DNA of 64,000 nt from contig BSBM01001138.1 in NCBI GenBank assembly GCA_027924585.1, positions 8,728,001-8,792,000 of the forward strand, in the 5' to 3' direction. The translations under genes were made by a program, and so were the position numbers. Positions within the stretch are counted from its first letter, which is position 1; each line of letters begins with the position of its first letter. Source of the DNA: Larix kaempferi (lineage: Eukaryota; Streptophyta; Pinopsida; Pinales; Pinaceae). Below the pieces are notes generated by a model, which did no database searches, was not told the DNA's origin, and worked only from the letters and a program-made list of their open reading frames with translations. Of this stretch, positions 22,477 to 34,812 are shown piece after piece.

Positions 22477-25400
22477 ATGTGGGTCAGGGGTTACTTCAAG
22501 AAGCTTCCTCTTACAATACTCATTGATTCTGATAGCACTCGTAATTTTATTGACCCTCGGATCACCAAACAAGCTGATTGTTTTATCCATCCTTGCTCCA
22601 ACTTTGAAGTCATGGTTGCCAATGGGGGCACCTTACCTTGCAAAGGGAAGTGTCGAAATGTGCGTATCTCTATGGGAGATTATACCTTGCGCTCTGACAT
22701 GTTTGCCTTGACCTTAGGCAGATGTGATGTGGTTTTGGGCACTAAATGGCTACGCACACTTGGCCCTATCTTATGGGATTTTGCTAAAATTTGGATGCAG
22801 TTTTCCCTCAATGGACAAAAAAACACATTGACAAGATTACAACCAGGGTCTCTCAGCATCATCAGTTCACATCGCATGGAAAAACTCCTCAAGAAGAATT
22901 CACATGGTGTTATCGCTCAGATCCATTCCATTCAAATGCAACCATCAGCGGTCTCCACTACTCCTTTGGATCTACAACAAATTCTGGATCGATATACAGG
23001 TGTCTTTACTGAACTAGTGGGATTTCCACCTTCAAGGCCAGAAGACCATCGTATTCATCTCCTTCCTAGCAGATTTCCTCCCAACATCAGGCCTTATCGC
23101 TACCCATTTCACCAAAAAACGGAGATTGAAATGCTCGTTTGGGACTTATTGAAGCAAGGTATTATTCGCTCAAGCACTAGTTCCTTTTCTTCTCCAGTTC
23201 TTCTTGTCCGCAAAAAAGATGGGTCATGGCGCCTCTGCATTGACTTCCGAGCACTTAATCACCTCACCATCAAGGATAAGTTTCCAATTCCTATTGTTGA
23301 TGAGCTTCATGGGGCTCAATTTTTCTCCAAGTTGGATCTTCATTCTGGGTATCATCAAATTCGGGTTCATGAGGATGATATCCCTAAAACAGCTTTCCGC
23401 ACACATGATGGCCATTATGAGTTTTTGGTCATGCCCTTTGGCCTCACTTATGCTCCTTCCACATTCCAGGCCTTAATGAATAAAATATTTCGGCCCTACT
23501 TGCAGAAATTCATTCTGGTATTCTTTGATGATATCCTCATCTACAGTAAAACATGGGATGAACATCTCCAGCATCTGGATCTTGTCATGCAACTTTTCTC
23601 TGACTATCATCTCCACGCCAAGCAGTCTAAATGTGTTTTTGGACAGAAGGAAGTTGATTATCTCGGGCACATTATATCAGCACAAGGGGTTCGCATGGAT
23701 CCTGCCAAAATTGATGTCATGAACAATTGGCCACATCCTCAGACACTCAAGAGCCTTCGTGGTTTTTTGGGGTTGACAGGCTACTAGTGCAAGTTTGTCA
23801 AGGATTACGGGAAGATTGCATCTCCATTAACTGCTCTATTGAAAAGGGATGCTTTTACATGGACACATGCTGCTCAGTGTGCATTTGACAAACTGAAACA
23901 AGCTATGTGTACTACACCTGTTCTAGCTATGCCGAATTTTTCCAAGCCCTTCACTATTGAGAGTGATGCTTGCGGCAATAGACTTGGTGTTGTTCTCCTT
24001 CAAGATGAACACCCCATTGTGTTCACCAGCAAAGCCCTTTCAGGTAAGAATTTAGCTGCCTCTACATATGAGAAGGAAATGATGGCTATTTTGCATGCAG
24101 TACATAAGTGGTGACCATACCTATTAGGGAATCATTTCTGCATCAAGACTGATCACCAAAGTTTGAAATATTTCTTGGAATGTGTCTCCTCCCAAGCACA
24201 ACAGAAATGGGTTAGCAAACTCATGGGTTATGACTATGAGATCACTTACAAGAAGGGTAAAGACAATATTTTGGTAGATGCTCTTTCTCACACATTTGAT
24301 GCCGAAGGTTCTCTTTCAGCTATTTCTATGCCTGTTCCAAATTGGTTGCAATTTGTTCAACAGGGTTATGTCAATGACTCTTCCTTATCTCAAATCATCC
24401 AATGCTTGAACAACAACCCTTCTATTGTACCACATTACTCTTGGGATGGTGCTTCTCTGAGATACAAGGGTCGTCTGGTGCTTCCCCAGAGCACAGATCT
24501 TCAACAGGATGTCTTCTATGAAATCCATGCTTCTCCATCGGCAAGGCACTCTGGGTTCCTCAAAACATATGAACGGGCACGGCATAACTTCTTTTGGCAG
24601 GGCATGAAAATGACAATTCAACAGATGGTGGCTGAATGTGATACCTTCCAGTGCAATAAGGGTGAAATAACACTCCTTCAAGGATTGCTCGAACCCTTGG
24701 CCATACCTACACAGATTTGGACAGATATTTCTATGGATTTTATTGAAGGGCTCCCTAAATCTGGCGGGAAGACACTGATTCTCATTGTGGTTGATTTCCT
24801 CTCCAAATATAGTCATTTTTGTGCTCTCATCCATCCCTATACAGCCTCCTCAGTTGCTCAATTTTTCCTGGACCAGATCTTTTGTCTTCATGGCATCCCT
24901 TCTTCCATTGTCTTGGATCGTGATGCGACTTTCACCAGTCATTTTTGGACAGAACTATTTCGCCACACTGGCACCAAACTGAAGATGAGTTCTGGGTATC
25001 ACCCACAAACAGATGGTTAGACTGAAATTATCAATAAATGCTTGGAAACTTATCTTCATTGCTTTACCTCTGAACAACAACATCAATGGGAAAAGTGGCT
25101 CCCTCTCGCTGAATGGTGGTACAATACCTCTTACCACACTACCTCTAAAATGACCCCGTAAGAAGCAGTCTATGGTCAGGAACCTCCAGTTCTTCTTCCA
25201 TACACCCCCAACAGTTCACCAGTTCAGGACATTGACACGGTCCTTCGAAACCGCGATTAGATTCTTCGCATTTTGCAGGACAATCTTCACATTGTAAGAA
25301 ATCGCATGAAGCAACAAGCTGATCAACACCGTTTTGAGCGCACTTTTCAAGCAGGCGATATGGTTTTTCTTCGTCTCCAGCCGTACAAGCAATCCTCCCT

Positions 25401-25767
25401 AAAAGTCAAAGGGCGTCATAAGCTCACTCCAAAGTTCTATGGGCCATATCGGATTCTTCAGAAGATTGGGTCCGTTGCTTATAAATTGAAACTTCTTTCT
25501 TCTTCCCGCATTCATCCAATATTTCATGTCTCTTGTCTGAAGAAAGTTCTTGGAACCAACATCAGTGGACAAACTATTTTACCCGAACTGGATAATGAAG
25601 GATCCATCCTTTTGGATCCGGAGGCCATCCTCAATCGGTGCACTCGTCAGCTTCACTCTCGCTCTATCATAGAGGTCTTAATTCAGTGGCACGGCATGCA
25701 ACCAGAGGATGCTACATGGGAACCACTCCTTCAGATTCAACAACAATTTCCACATCTAAAGCTTTGA
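22477..25767 (+). pseudogene. Gyp-A pol: protease, RT, RNase H, integrase, chromodomain
   Basis: A single frame with stops at 23785, 24112, 25018, 25159 and 25258. Protease: ILIDSDSTRNFID, where the Gly of the DSG active site is Asp. RT: KKDGSWRLCIDFRALN, FSKLDLHSGYHQIRV, and catalytic VFFDDILIYSK (Asp pair 23527-23532 intact). RNase H: TIESDACGNRLG, STYEKEMMAILHAV. Integrase: His-His-Cys part HSGFLKTYERARHNFFWQG with an altered last Cys (CDTFQCNK), core Asp in WTDISMDFIEGLP and LDRDATFTSHFW; a stop falls just before the third acidic residue. The C-terminal VLIQWHGMQPEDATWEPL is chromodomain-like, placing it among chromoviruses. Confidence 0.9.
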
Positions 25768-25782
25768 GGACAAAGCTTTTTT

Positions 25783-25796
25783 TAAGGGGGAGGGGA
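25783..25796 (+). other. Polypurine tract of Gyp-A
   Basis: A purine run AAGGGGGAGGGGA directly before the 3' LTR. Confidence 0.9.
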
Positions 25797-26171
25797 TGTT
25801 AGGAACCCATGTCTTTACTTTGTTAGTATATTGTTGTTGGACGCATATGCTTTGTAAGTCGTCCCATAGTATTTGTTGATCAATAGTTTGTGTTATTGTT
25901 GTTGGTGCATATGCTTTGTAAGTCGCTCGTAGTATTGTTGATCCATAGTTTGTAGTGGCCCATGGTTTTGACCCATAGTATTGGCACCTAGACTTAGTAT
26001 ATAAGTGTGTGTTGAGGCCTATGAAGGTACCATGAAGTTATTTTTATTGAGATTGCTCAAAGGAGGTTTCCCCCTTGAAGTGGCCTGTGATCAATATAAA
26101 AGTAATTTTGAGTTCTGTCATTTCTGCTATTTCGCATATTCTTATTAATTAATTGTTGTAGGTTCTTCACA
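25797..26171 (+). repeat. 3' LTR of Gyp-A (375 bp)
   Basis: Same length as the 5' LTR, with no net indel. Followed by the TSD TCATC. Confidence 0.95.
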
Positions 26172-26176
26172 TCATC

Positions 26177-26457
26177 GTCATGATATCAAAGGAATGAGGG
26201 TTGAGTCTTGGGGCTCGTCCTCAAATATTAAATGATTTCCACCACCATGGGGAGTGTGTTGGCCAGTGGAGCAGGTTGATGGGTGGGCGGTACTCTCAGG
26301 CACATGGCCTGGAGCATGCTGGATGGAACTGATTCCAGGTGAATTTGGGTTTGTGGAGGCTGGAACTGAAGCCATGTGAAGGTGGGTCTGTGGAGGCTGG
26401 AACTGAAGCCACATTAACACCCAGATATGGGGTGGAACGATATTTCTATGCTAGGAT
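26177..26457 (-). pseudogene. L1-A segment after RNase H (start of extra ORF)
   Basis: Minus-strand frame from 26420 with a Pro/Ser/His-rich translation (NPNSPGISSIQHAPGH) that runs into the Gyp-A insertion point. A ~50-bp unit containing GGAGGCTGGAACTGAAGCC is tandemly repeated at ~26355-26415. It continues at 20215 on the far side of Gyp-A. Confidence 0.45.
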
Positions 26458-27204
26458 CTAGCACCGATGATGCAGGTCCCTATGATCCATGGTGGCTGGA
26501 GTGTCGATCGTAAGAAGAGAAATATCTTCGACCCCTTTGTTGGCCATGATATCTACAACAGAGTTGGCTTTACGTTTGACATGCTGGAAGGTAATGGTTC
26601 TGATTCTTTTGAGCAATGTCACTAGATCAGAGAAACGTTGTTCCAAGTGCCAGCTAGGAGAGACCTTCTTGACCGTAGTGCCATTGTAAAGCCGCATTGC
26701 CAAAGAGATGAGGATTTGGTAGTCTCCTTCAATGATTAGGAGAGTGAATCTTTTAGTTTCAACAATTTTCAGGCTTTCTAGCATTCCTGAGATTTAAGCA
26801 ACGTTGTTGGTGTCGTGGCCAATAGATCCATGAAAGATACAAAGGATGTTACCTGAGGAGTCTCTGAAAACCCCCCCAAATCCTACCTCTCCCTGGTTCC
26901 CTTTCGAGGCTCCATCAAAATTTAGCTTGAAGAAATTGATAGGAGGTATGATCCAAAATTCAGGATTGGCAGTGTTGGCTGAGGGTGCATGACATAAGTG
27001 ATGGAGAGCTGGGATAGAGATTTCACAGCTACAGAGGAAATATTTTTCCTGGGAAGTAGTAGGGAGTTCAACAACACTCCATATCGAGATGGCGACGGTC
27101 TCTTGAAGGTTGGACTTGAAGGAGTGCCAAATTTTAGTGAAGTTTCTGAGCTTACCTTCGAAAATCCTTCTATTCCTCTCTTTCCATATGTTCCAAGTGA
27201 CCAA
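26458..27204 (-). pseudogene. L1-A RNase H domain (C-terminal ORF2)
   Basis: FFKLNFDGASKGNQGEVGFG gives the first catalytic Asp. The second acidic position, expected in NNVAE, is a TAA stop here. LLIIEGDYQILI and VKRKANSVVDIMANKG give the remaining Asp residues. This is the RVT_3-type RNase H common at the end of plant L1 ORF2, which removes RNA from the RNA-DNA hybrid. Confidence 0.85.
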
Positions 27205-27233
27205 ACTTGGAATTAATTCCTAGAGGCGATTGA

Positions 27234-28370
27234 TCAGTTTGCTTTGGAAGGGATGACGATCCTAGATGGAGATTGTTTGGACAATGTCTCCAGGCATTCT
27301 GTTGGTGCGTTGGAATTTTTCGGAATTTTGGTTCCAGAATTCCATTGCAATGTCACATGAATCCAAAAGGTGGTCAATGTCCTTAACATGGGCTCCACAC
27401 ATGATACACTAGGAGGGTCCATGGAAGCCTCTTTTGAGGAGATTATCCCAGGTGAGGATATTACGATGTACCAGCAGCCAAAGGAAGGTGGCAGTTTTTG
27501 GCCATACATTTAGACTCTAGATATTTTTCCAGATTGGATTTTCAAGGTCATCATTTTCTTGAGTTTTGACAGAGTAAGCTTCTTTAATTAAGAATGTGCC
27601 TTTGGTGGATTGGCCCCATCTCAAAATATCAGGGTCCTGGTTTACCTTCAGTTGTCTAGTTTGTAGTTTTGTCCAAATTTGCTCCGCACTGTTTGGACGC
27701 ACCGGAGGCTCCTAGTTTCGTGGATCTTTCAAGATTCTGTACCCATGTTGGTCCAATGGTTGCCACTAATCACTGATTTTGTCATCGCCTTTGGCCTTAA
27801 GATGATGAAAAAGTTCCAGGTGGGCAGTGAGTGAGGTGAGACTTGGACGTTGTTGACAGGAATCATGCCAGAAAAGAGCCTAGTCTCTTGCCCGCACTTC
27901 CCAAAAACTGTGTTGTTGAACCAGTGCATGCTAACAGTTGGTGGCCTACCAAATGAGGGAGCCAGGAGGGTCCATATTATAACGTATTCACTGCAGATGG
28001 GTCCAGGTTTGGGCATATTTACTGTTCCAGAGTTGAATCCAGGTGTCGTTTTCAGTTGTGACCCAATTCCACCAAATTTTGGCGGAGAATACTTGATTAT
28101 TTGACTCTGGATCCCTGAGGCCAAGTACTCCCTTGCTCTTAGGTTTGCAGACAGTCTGCCAATTGACTAGGGCCCATTTTCGACTGTCATGATTCCCTCC
28201 CCACAGAAAGGAGCATTGAATCTTTTTCATAGATTTAAGCACCCACTTGGGAGCAGCCAGCACTGAAAAAAGGTAGAGGGGCATAGATTGAAGAACAACT
28301 TTGAGGAGTATAAGGCGTCTGGGGATATTAAGGGTTCTGAATGTCCATGAGGAGATTCTGGATTCCATCT
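27234..28370 (-). pseudogene. L1-A post-RT region and zinc-binding domain
   Basis: Minus-strand translation gives SSWTFRTLNIPRRLILLKVV, IQCSFLWGG and KWALVNWQTVCKPKSKGVLG, the usual sequence after RT in plant L1 ORF2. Further on comes the Cys/His-containing RVT-linked region upstream of RNase H. Stops and frameshifts are present. Confidence 0.75.
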
Positions 28371-28386
28371 TGTCAAGGAGTTCTCT

Positions 28387-29666
28387 CTAGGAGGAGTGTT
28401 TGATGGCATTTTCAAAGAGAGGGGCACCAAAGTATTTAGAGGGGAGGTAGGAGACTTGGAAACCGAGAATATGTGAGATGTTTCTTTGTGTGATGGCGTT
28501 AGTATTGAAACATAAGAGCTGGGATTTATCAAGGTTGATAGTAGTTCCTAAGGATTTCGAGAAACTATTGAGGGTGTTTTTCAGGGAATAGGATTCCTGC
28601 ACCGAGGGGTGTCCAAAGAAAAGATTGTCATCGACGAACTGTTGATGGGTGATAGGAGGGCAGCCATGAGGGGAAAGGCCTTTGAGAGAATCTGTGGAAA
28701 CCAGGGTTTTGAGCATGCAATTGAGGCCTTCCATCATCAGAATGAAAAGGAATGGAGAGAGAAGATCACCTTGGTGGATGCCTCTTGAATGTGAGAAGGT
28801 GGAGGAAGGAAAGCCATTAACCAGAATGAAGAAAAAAGATGAGGAGGTAAGGGAAAGAATCCACTAGATCCACTCATTACAAAAACCATAGGCTTGTAAC
28901 ATTTTCTCTATGAACTCCCAGCTTAGCTTGTCGAAGGATTTTGAGAGATACAATTTGACAAGCATTCCAGGGGTTTTGGTGATCTTCATGGAGTGAATCA
29001 CGTCATGTGCCAAAATGATCCCATCAAGGATTTGTCTGCCTTATACATAGCCGATTTGCTCTGGAGAGATGACAATCAGAAGCAGAACTATGATCCTATT
29101 TGCTACCACTTTAGTGATAATTTTATAAACAACATTGCAGAGGGAGATGGGTTGAAACTTACCAGGGCAGGTGGTTCCCACTTCCTTAGGAATCAGCGTT
29201 AGGAACATTGCATTTAAGGATGGGAGTACCCAACATTTTTGTCTGGATTATTCCATAAGGTCCAACAATGTTTGAAAAAGTTGATCGTGAAGCCGTCAGA
29301 TCTCGTATATTTTCCCTTTTCCATCTGATTAACCACGAGTTCCACTTCCTACAGGGTGACGATTTTCATGAGAGAGGCATTATGCTCTGCCGTCAGATTT
29401 TTTGGTATGTCGCGTGTGACCTGATTGATAGCCTCAGCTCTGTTGGGGGTATTTTCCATGAGAAAGCTGTGGAAGTGATTGGTGAGATCCTTCTCAATAT
29501 CATCCCGAATCCTTAGGAGGTTTCCATGATCATCTTTGATTGCAGAAATGTGATTGCTCATTCTGTGTTGTATAGTGGAGAGATGGAAGAAGGCAGTATT
29601 TTTTCTCCTTCCTTGATCCAATTGATGCAGGACTTTTGCCTCCATAATATTTCCTCCTGTTTTCAT
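28387..29666 (-). pseudogene. L1-A reverse transcriptase domain
   Basis: Minus strand: pre-RT block (RRKNTAFFHLSTIQHRMSNH), then a stop-rich stretch, then SRGIHQGDLLSPFLFILMMEG and THQQFVDDNLFFGHPSVQES. The catalytic FVDD is intact. NLDKSQLLCFN and ILGFQVSYLPSKYFGAPLF follow, as in L1 RTs. Target-primed reverse transcription would be its role. Confidence 0.85.
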
Positions 29667-29701
29667 TTTTCCTCAAGCTGCTTTTGAAGATCTTGCTCTT
29701 T

Positions 29702-30694
29702 TTATTTGAGAGGTTCAGTGTAGCCTTCTTCCATAATATGTTTCTGGGTTTGCTCCAGGTGTCTCTCCAGAGAACTCTTGGCTTTGAATATATTGTCAAA
29801 GGTAGTCTGGTTCCAAAGTTTAAGCTTGGCTCTCAGAAGCTTAATTTTTTGGTGCATGATTGCCATTTTAGAGCGTCCTTCAACTCTGGTGGTCTCCCAC
29901 CGGGAGCTGACCATGTCCAGAAAGGTGGGGTGGTTCAGCCAAAAAATTTCAAAATGAAAGGGGCAGAATTTGTGATTACCTAAGTTTTTCCAAACAAGAG
30001 AAATGGGCCAATGGTCAGATGCTGCAGAGGGAAGAACTATGGCAGTGATCGTTCCAGCAGCTTCGATGATTTGGTGAGTGATGAGGAAGCTATCCATCTG
30101 AGAGGAAATATGATTATTTCCCCCTCTTTTGTTGTTCCAGGTCATGTACCCTTCAAAATGAAGAAGATCTATGAGATTGTAGTTCTCGATATAGGCTTTG
30201 AAGTTGTTATCCCCGTTCGAGAGAATACGTTGACCACCTATTTTATCATGGAGGGAAGTTATCATGTTGAAATCACCACCTATTATCACCATCTCTTCAA
30301 AGTGTTGTTGGGAGAACTAGGTAATATGTTCAAGAAGCTGGAGTTTTAGAGCAGGGACTTGAGGTCCATAAATGTTCATGAGATGACTAGTGATATTCGT
30401 TCCTTCCAGGTGAAAGGAGGCAGAAAGAGAGTGCACAGTGGATGCAAGATCATTTAGCTTGATATGGGATGGGTTCCAGGCTATCGCTAATCCTCCTAAG
30501 GCTCCAATAGCATCGATCGCCATCGATTGGATACCTCTCCAAATTTTAGAGAAAATGTTCTGGAGGGTGGAACAAGAGCATTTGGTTTCCTGTATGAAGA
30601 TTACAGTGGGCTTGTTTTGCATAATTTTTCTTTTCAGCATATGGTGTTTAGAGGCCCCATTAAGCCCTCGTACATTCCAGGAGACTAGTTGCAA
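29702..30694 (-). pseudogene. L1-A apurinic-type endonuclease domain
   Basis: Start MQLVSWNVRGLNGASK, then FIQETKCS, MNIYGPQ, a stop near 30315, IIGGDFNMI and ASDHWPISL. These are the WNVRG, QETK, GDFN and SDH catalytic motifs of the L1 endonuclease that nicks target DNA. Confidence 0.9.
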
Positions 30695-30719
30695 TGAGAA
30701 ATAGAATTAAAAGTAGGGA

Positions 30720-33640
30720 AGAATTCTGTAAGATGGGCATATTGTCCCGATTTGATCAGCCTTGTGCCTAGCTGGCTGATTCTTTGGATATCTTTTTTCC
30801 TACCTTGTTTCTTGTTATCTCTCTGGAGCTTCTACTTGTCTTTTTGAGGAAGATTCAAGACCCCCAGCTTACTGCTCTTAACCTTTTTTAAGACTTCTGA
30901 AAGTAGTTGGATTTGCATTGGAGGGTAGAGTGGAAGGATTTCATAGAGCAAACATCTTCTAGACCTAGAATGTCTAGATCGTCGAATTACAAGTCATTCA
31001 TTGATTCATCCATGAGGATCTCAGGGTTGGTATTTTCACGAGTTTCTTGGGCAGTATCTGCCTCTGCTCTTGTTTTTGTAACGTCCCCTTCACCCATCAT
31101 CAAATGCGGGGAAGGAAACATTAACAACACACCGGGCTTTTGTAAACTTAGCCCCAATAATTCATTTACTCCAAATAATATGTGAGAATTAAAACTTCTA
31201 TGTGCATATTCAACTCAATATAAACACAACGGAATTTAAACATTACATATGCACACAGATTCATCATGCATTCAATCACATAAACAACAGTCAATAATTA
31301 AAATATTTGCAGAGCATAGAATTAACATAACTCAACCACAAGAATACGTATCTTGAATTGTAATGGCCCAAACGACTGGCTACGTGAGAGCAACATTCCA
31401 CCCAACCATAGATCTCTGTCCAGCCTGTATTCTTTCAGCTGATAGATCACCCCCGAGATGGGCTGTGTACCCACTAAGGAGGAACTAGATGGCTCACTCA
31501 TAGTCAGGGTTTCACTCACACAGCCATGCTAAGCCAACACATAGTTGGGTTTTTCAAGCATGCAATAGGAGATGGAGGAGGATGCTAGTCCATTGAGCTC
31601 AATCCTAGAGCCACATACACTTCCAGCTGGACTCAGCAATCCCATCCTCTATTCATACATCCACAACTGGATTTCTCACAACACTGTCACAAATATCCCC
31701 CAAATCCGTCACTGATTTTCTGGGCTACCAAACTGGGTTTTCCCATGGATTTTGGGGTAGCTATTGCTCCCAAATTCGCCCCAAGGCTCATACCAACGGA
31801 TTCCCCATTGGATTTCATTGTCCAATACCCATCTTGGGCGTTTTTGGCTTCCCAAAACGTGGGTTCATTCCAAGTCGCGATTTCTGGTTTTCTCCCTCCT
31901 TGGAGCTCGTTTTTGGGTGGAGAATGATGCTGGGTACCCTCCCAATGGAATGGGGGTGAGAATGAAGCAACCTCCCATGAGGTTGAGTGACTTCTTGCAC
32001 AAGCAAACAGAGCCCATACCTACCCATACGAATTTCAGGGCTGCCCATGCTCCATTGAAGCCATAGGCTGAAATCTCAACCACCTCCTTACAACAGGCAT
32101 TAATGTCACCTAGGGAAGTCAATGGGTCCTCATCATGACATGTGGCAACCTATGGTTCACTCCCATATCCCCCTCACCACTCCCTAGTGGATACAGATGG
32201 CCCCTTCTCATTCGTTGCCTCCATAGCCAGTCTTGAAATTTTATATTGCATGATGTTTATTTACATCCTATTACAATTTCCATGGCTTAAGAGCACATGG
32301 TATCAAAATATCAAATACTTGCCCTTTAAATAAAATTCGGGCTTTCACTAGTGGGGCCTTGGCCTTGAGCTCCACGCTAGGTAAACATACATTACATGTA
32401 CACATTATTTACATTAAAGGCTAATATATCCTAAGGGTCGAATTGGGGGTATTACAGTTTTGTTCTTTTCAGCCTCCTGGGGTTGAGATGTGTTACCTGG
32501 ACGGGTTCTTCCTTTCCAAGGTTGTTTTCTGTAGATATTGGAGGATCAATTCTCTCTTTTCCTGGGTCTTCGAGGTTGTCTTCCGGTTTCTCATCGAGGA
32601 GATCAAAACTGTTGCTAGTATTGGGTATGTCCGTTTTTTTCCCTTCCTATTGTGGTATGCGGTTATGACGTCTTCTTCTGCTTATTTTTTGGAATCCTTC
32701 CTCATCTCTTGCAGTGTCTTGGCCCCCCTGCGATGTAGATTGGATGAGGGGGAAGTCTTTATATAGATGGATGTGTTCATGGCACTTTCTACAGCGAAAG
32801 GGAATGTGCTCGTAGTCCAGGGGTTGGATCCATTCAAATTCATCATGATTAAGATTGATAGAGTCTGGAAAGGATTTGGATATGTGTATATAGACAAAAA
32901 TATGAGCGTAGGAGGTATACTTATTGTGCCTTGTCTGTTAAACTACTTTGACGAAGCTTCCTAGAGTATTTCCAATGTCTCTGAGCGTGTCTTCATCCTA
33001 GTATTCCTGCAGGAGTGAATACATGCTAATCCAAACTGGTGCCCAGGTGAAATATTCTTTCTCTAGGCTGAACCTTTCCACCCATTTTTTTTTATAGAGA
33101 CTAGCTGATTTGAAGAAGTAAGGCCCTCCTTCTTCAAATTGGGCTTTGTTGTTCAGCCTTTGGAAAATAACCGTGAAGAATCCTTTGGACCCTAGTTGAA
33201 GGTCAAAGTGTGCTTTGGGATTCCATTTAGCCATGATCCAGCCTCGTAGAGCTTGTTCCATGGGCCAGATTCCTATGAACTTCCTTACGAGAACGTGGTC
33301 CTTCATTTGTTGTGCTCTGGAATTTATGCATTCCGCCAGGAGGCAGAGGGACGGTCGCTCTGCAATCTTTTCTATGCAGGTCGTGGTACCCTTCGCAGAT
33401 GAGGTGTTTTCTGTATTTTTCAGATCTAGAAGAGAGGTGTCGGTATTTCCTAGAGGTACGTCGAAGGAGCCGATCTGTATGGTAGCATCATTAGGTGAGA
33501 TTGGAGATTTCTGATTCAGGTGAACATACTGATGGGAAGGGCCTTCAGCCCCTCCTGGGGGGACTCCATTGAAGCAGCCAAGGGAAGCGGTCGAGGGACC
33601 ACCACAACAGCAGGGGGAGCTGAAGGAGAGTTAGAGAAAG
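30720..33640 (-). pseudogene. L1-A ORF1 (DUF4283-like plus zinc knuckle), split by solo LTR
   Basis: Minus strand from ~33640: Ser/Pro-rich start, then MKDHVLVRKFIGIWP, RGWIMAKWNPKAHFDLQLGS, GPYFFKSASLYKKKW and FTWAPVWISMYSL, which match the DUF4283 domain of plant LINE ORF1. A zinc knuckle follows (EHIPFRCRKCHEHIH, last Cys replaced by Phe). The frame is cut by the solo LTR at 31077-32456 and resumes at ~31071. ORF1 binds LINE RNA. Confidence 0.8.
31077..32456 (-). mobile_element. Solo LTR (1380 bp) with TSD GTTTT
   Basis: Bounded by TGTAACGTCCCC and GGGGGTATTACA, with GTTTT at 31072-31076 and 32457-32461. No internal region remains, so it is the product of LTR-LTR recombination. It belongs to the family of the LTR at 5657; that element's primer site implies minus orientation. 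It interrupts L1-A ORF1. Confidence 0.9.
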
Positions 33641-33717
33641 CCTGCCAGACGCATCTACAGAAACCCTAGCCTTTCATCGAGAGACCATAATCTGTTTTGC
33701 TTGATTATTAAATCAAT

Positions 33718-33732
33718 AGTAGTTGTGATTTC
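33718..33732. repeat. 15-bp target duplication of L1-A (5' side)
   Basis: AGTAGTTGTGATTTC; pairs with 19013-19027. Confidence 0.85.
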
Positions 33733-33765
33733 CTTATAATAGCTTAAGATTTCATATTTTTTGTG

Positions 33766-33771
<6 letters not shown>

Positions 33772-33811
<40 letters not shown>
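33772..33811. repeat. (AC)20 microsatellite
   Basis: Uninterrupted AC dinucleotides in an intron of the split gene. Confidence 0.98.
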
Positions 33812-33814
<3 letters not shown>

Positions 33815-34812
33815 CCATCCTTGGATGTCTTCAAACAAGTGTTAACATACAAAGAAGAGCCATTAGAAAATTTGATTGACGTATCAAAAATTAATTTTGG
33901 AATTTGTAAGTATATATGTTGTTTTACTTCTCTCATTTTATAATTAATAGAACAAAAAAAATCCTTTATATTAAATCTATTATTTCTTACAGGGTATAAA
34001 ACTTGCAGGAAACAGAGTATGGAGTGGATCCAATAGAAGAGTTGTTGAGAGAAGGCATGATATGTGGTTTTGAAAGAATGTGTATCATTCAGGATTGAAT
34101 TGTTTCTATGGTACGTCTCTTTAAAATTTACATTCATGTATATTATCTATTTTCATTTTCGTTATTCCCAGAAATGTAGATACACTCATTACACTTTATT
34201 TTTATGTTTATATATGAAAGCTGAAGAAGATGAAAACAATTGAGGCAATCAACAAAACATTTAACCAAATAACTCAAGTCATGCAAGTGGCTCAAGCACT
34301 AACAATAGTTCCTAGCGAAGAATGATGATCCATATATTTTGGATGTTAATGCAAGTTGTTGTATATTTTGAAATAACTATATGTGAAAATTACACATTTT
34401 GTATAATGTATTAGACACAGTGCCCCAATTGAATGACAATGAGTTACCAATAAGTGTAACAATTACATGCATGTTGAAATTTTTATTTTTGTGGACTTTA
34501 TGTTGTCCCATTTTGTATGACAAAGGGCCTCTTATTGATATATAATTTAAAATAATTTTTTTTATTCTATTTCATTTTCCAATGTTGTTGTGAAATTTTA
34601 CATTGCTAATTAAATATATGGATGATTAAATATTACAATAGATGCAAAATTTTATGATATAATAAAGTAATCCAAATATCATATCCAAAGGAAATAATTA
34701 AAATTCAAATGAATACTAATTTAAAAATAATTCAATTTCTGATGAATAATGGAATTAAATAAAATATAGTTATTCCAGTGTGATATTAGTAGTCATTGTT
34801 GACCAAAAAGAA

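Larger units (their letters stand above)
20221..26171 (+). mobile_element. Gyp-A: chromodomain Ty3/gypsy retrotransposon
   Basis: Two 375-bp LTRs flank an initiator-Met primer site, gag, pol (protease, RT, RNase H, integrase, chromodomain-like end) and a polypurine tract. TSD TCATC is perfect (20216-20220, 26172-26176). By hand I count about 17 differences between the LTRs (~4.5%), mostly C/T and G/A transitions. It inserted into the 3' part of L1-A. gag and pol contain stops and one frameshift, so it is inactive as read. Confidence 0.95.
19028..33717 (-). mobile_element. L1-A: near full-length L1-type LINE, twice interrupted
   Basis: On the minus strand it runs from 33717 to a nine-A tail at 19029-19037. 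Subtracting Gyp-A and the solo LTR with their duplications leaves about 7.35 kb, a normal size for a plant L1. Order: ORF1 (DUF4283-like plus zinc knuckle), ORF2 (endonuclease, RT, Cys/His domain, RNase H), an extra 3' ORF region and poly-A. The 15-bp duplication and intact 5' end suggest a complete insertion. It sits in an intron of the DNA-transposon gene. ORFs carry many stops. Confidence 0.9.
17891..34326 (+). pseudogene. Multi-exon gene inside the DNA transposon, split by L1-A
   Basis: Probable exons with splice signals: ~17891-17970; ~18053-18170 (after a TAG acceptor, reading MRNIDKILCNLSAKDRK); 18269-18612 (acidic, then ERWNLFHKTMRDIVERMY and a Lys-rich end); ~18722-18835 (PVGISKKVYKEMVKEID); then, beyond L1-A, ~33994-34108 (IKLAGNRVWSGSNRR, donor GTACGT) and 34222-34324 (ending VMQVAQALTIVPSEE, stop). 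Several exons hold stops. No named family is recognised. Position between the motif clusters and upstream of the right terminus suggests a TnpA-like second gene of a CACTA element, which is inference only. Confidence 0.4.

Noticed and set aside
23047-23787. Endogenous pararetrovirus
   Set aside because: LTRs, gag-pol order, integrase and chromodomain-like end define a Ty3/gypsy retrotransposon; no movement protein or viral intergenic features.
17891-34326. Host gene with a giant intron
   Set aside because: Exons carry stops, and the gene lies between motif clusters typical of DNA-transposon subterminal regions; a TE gene is more likely, though not proven.
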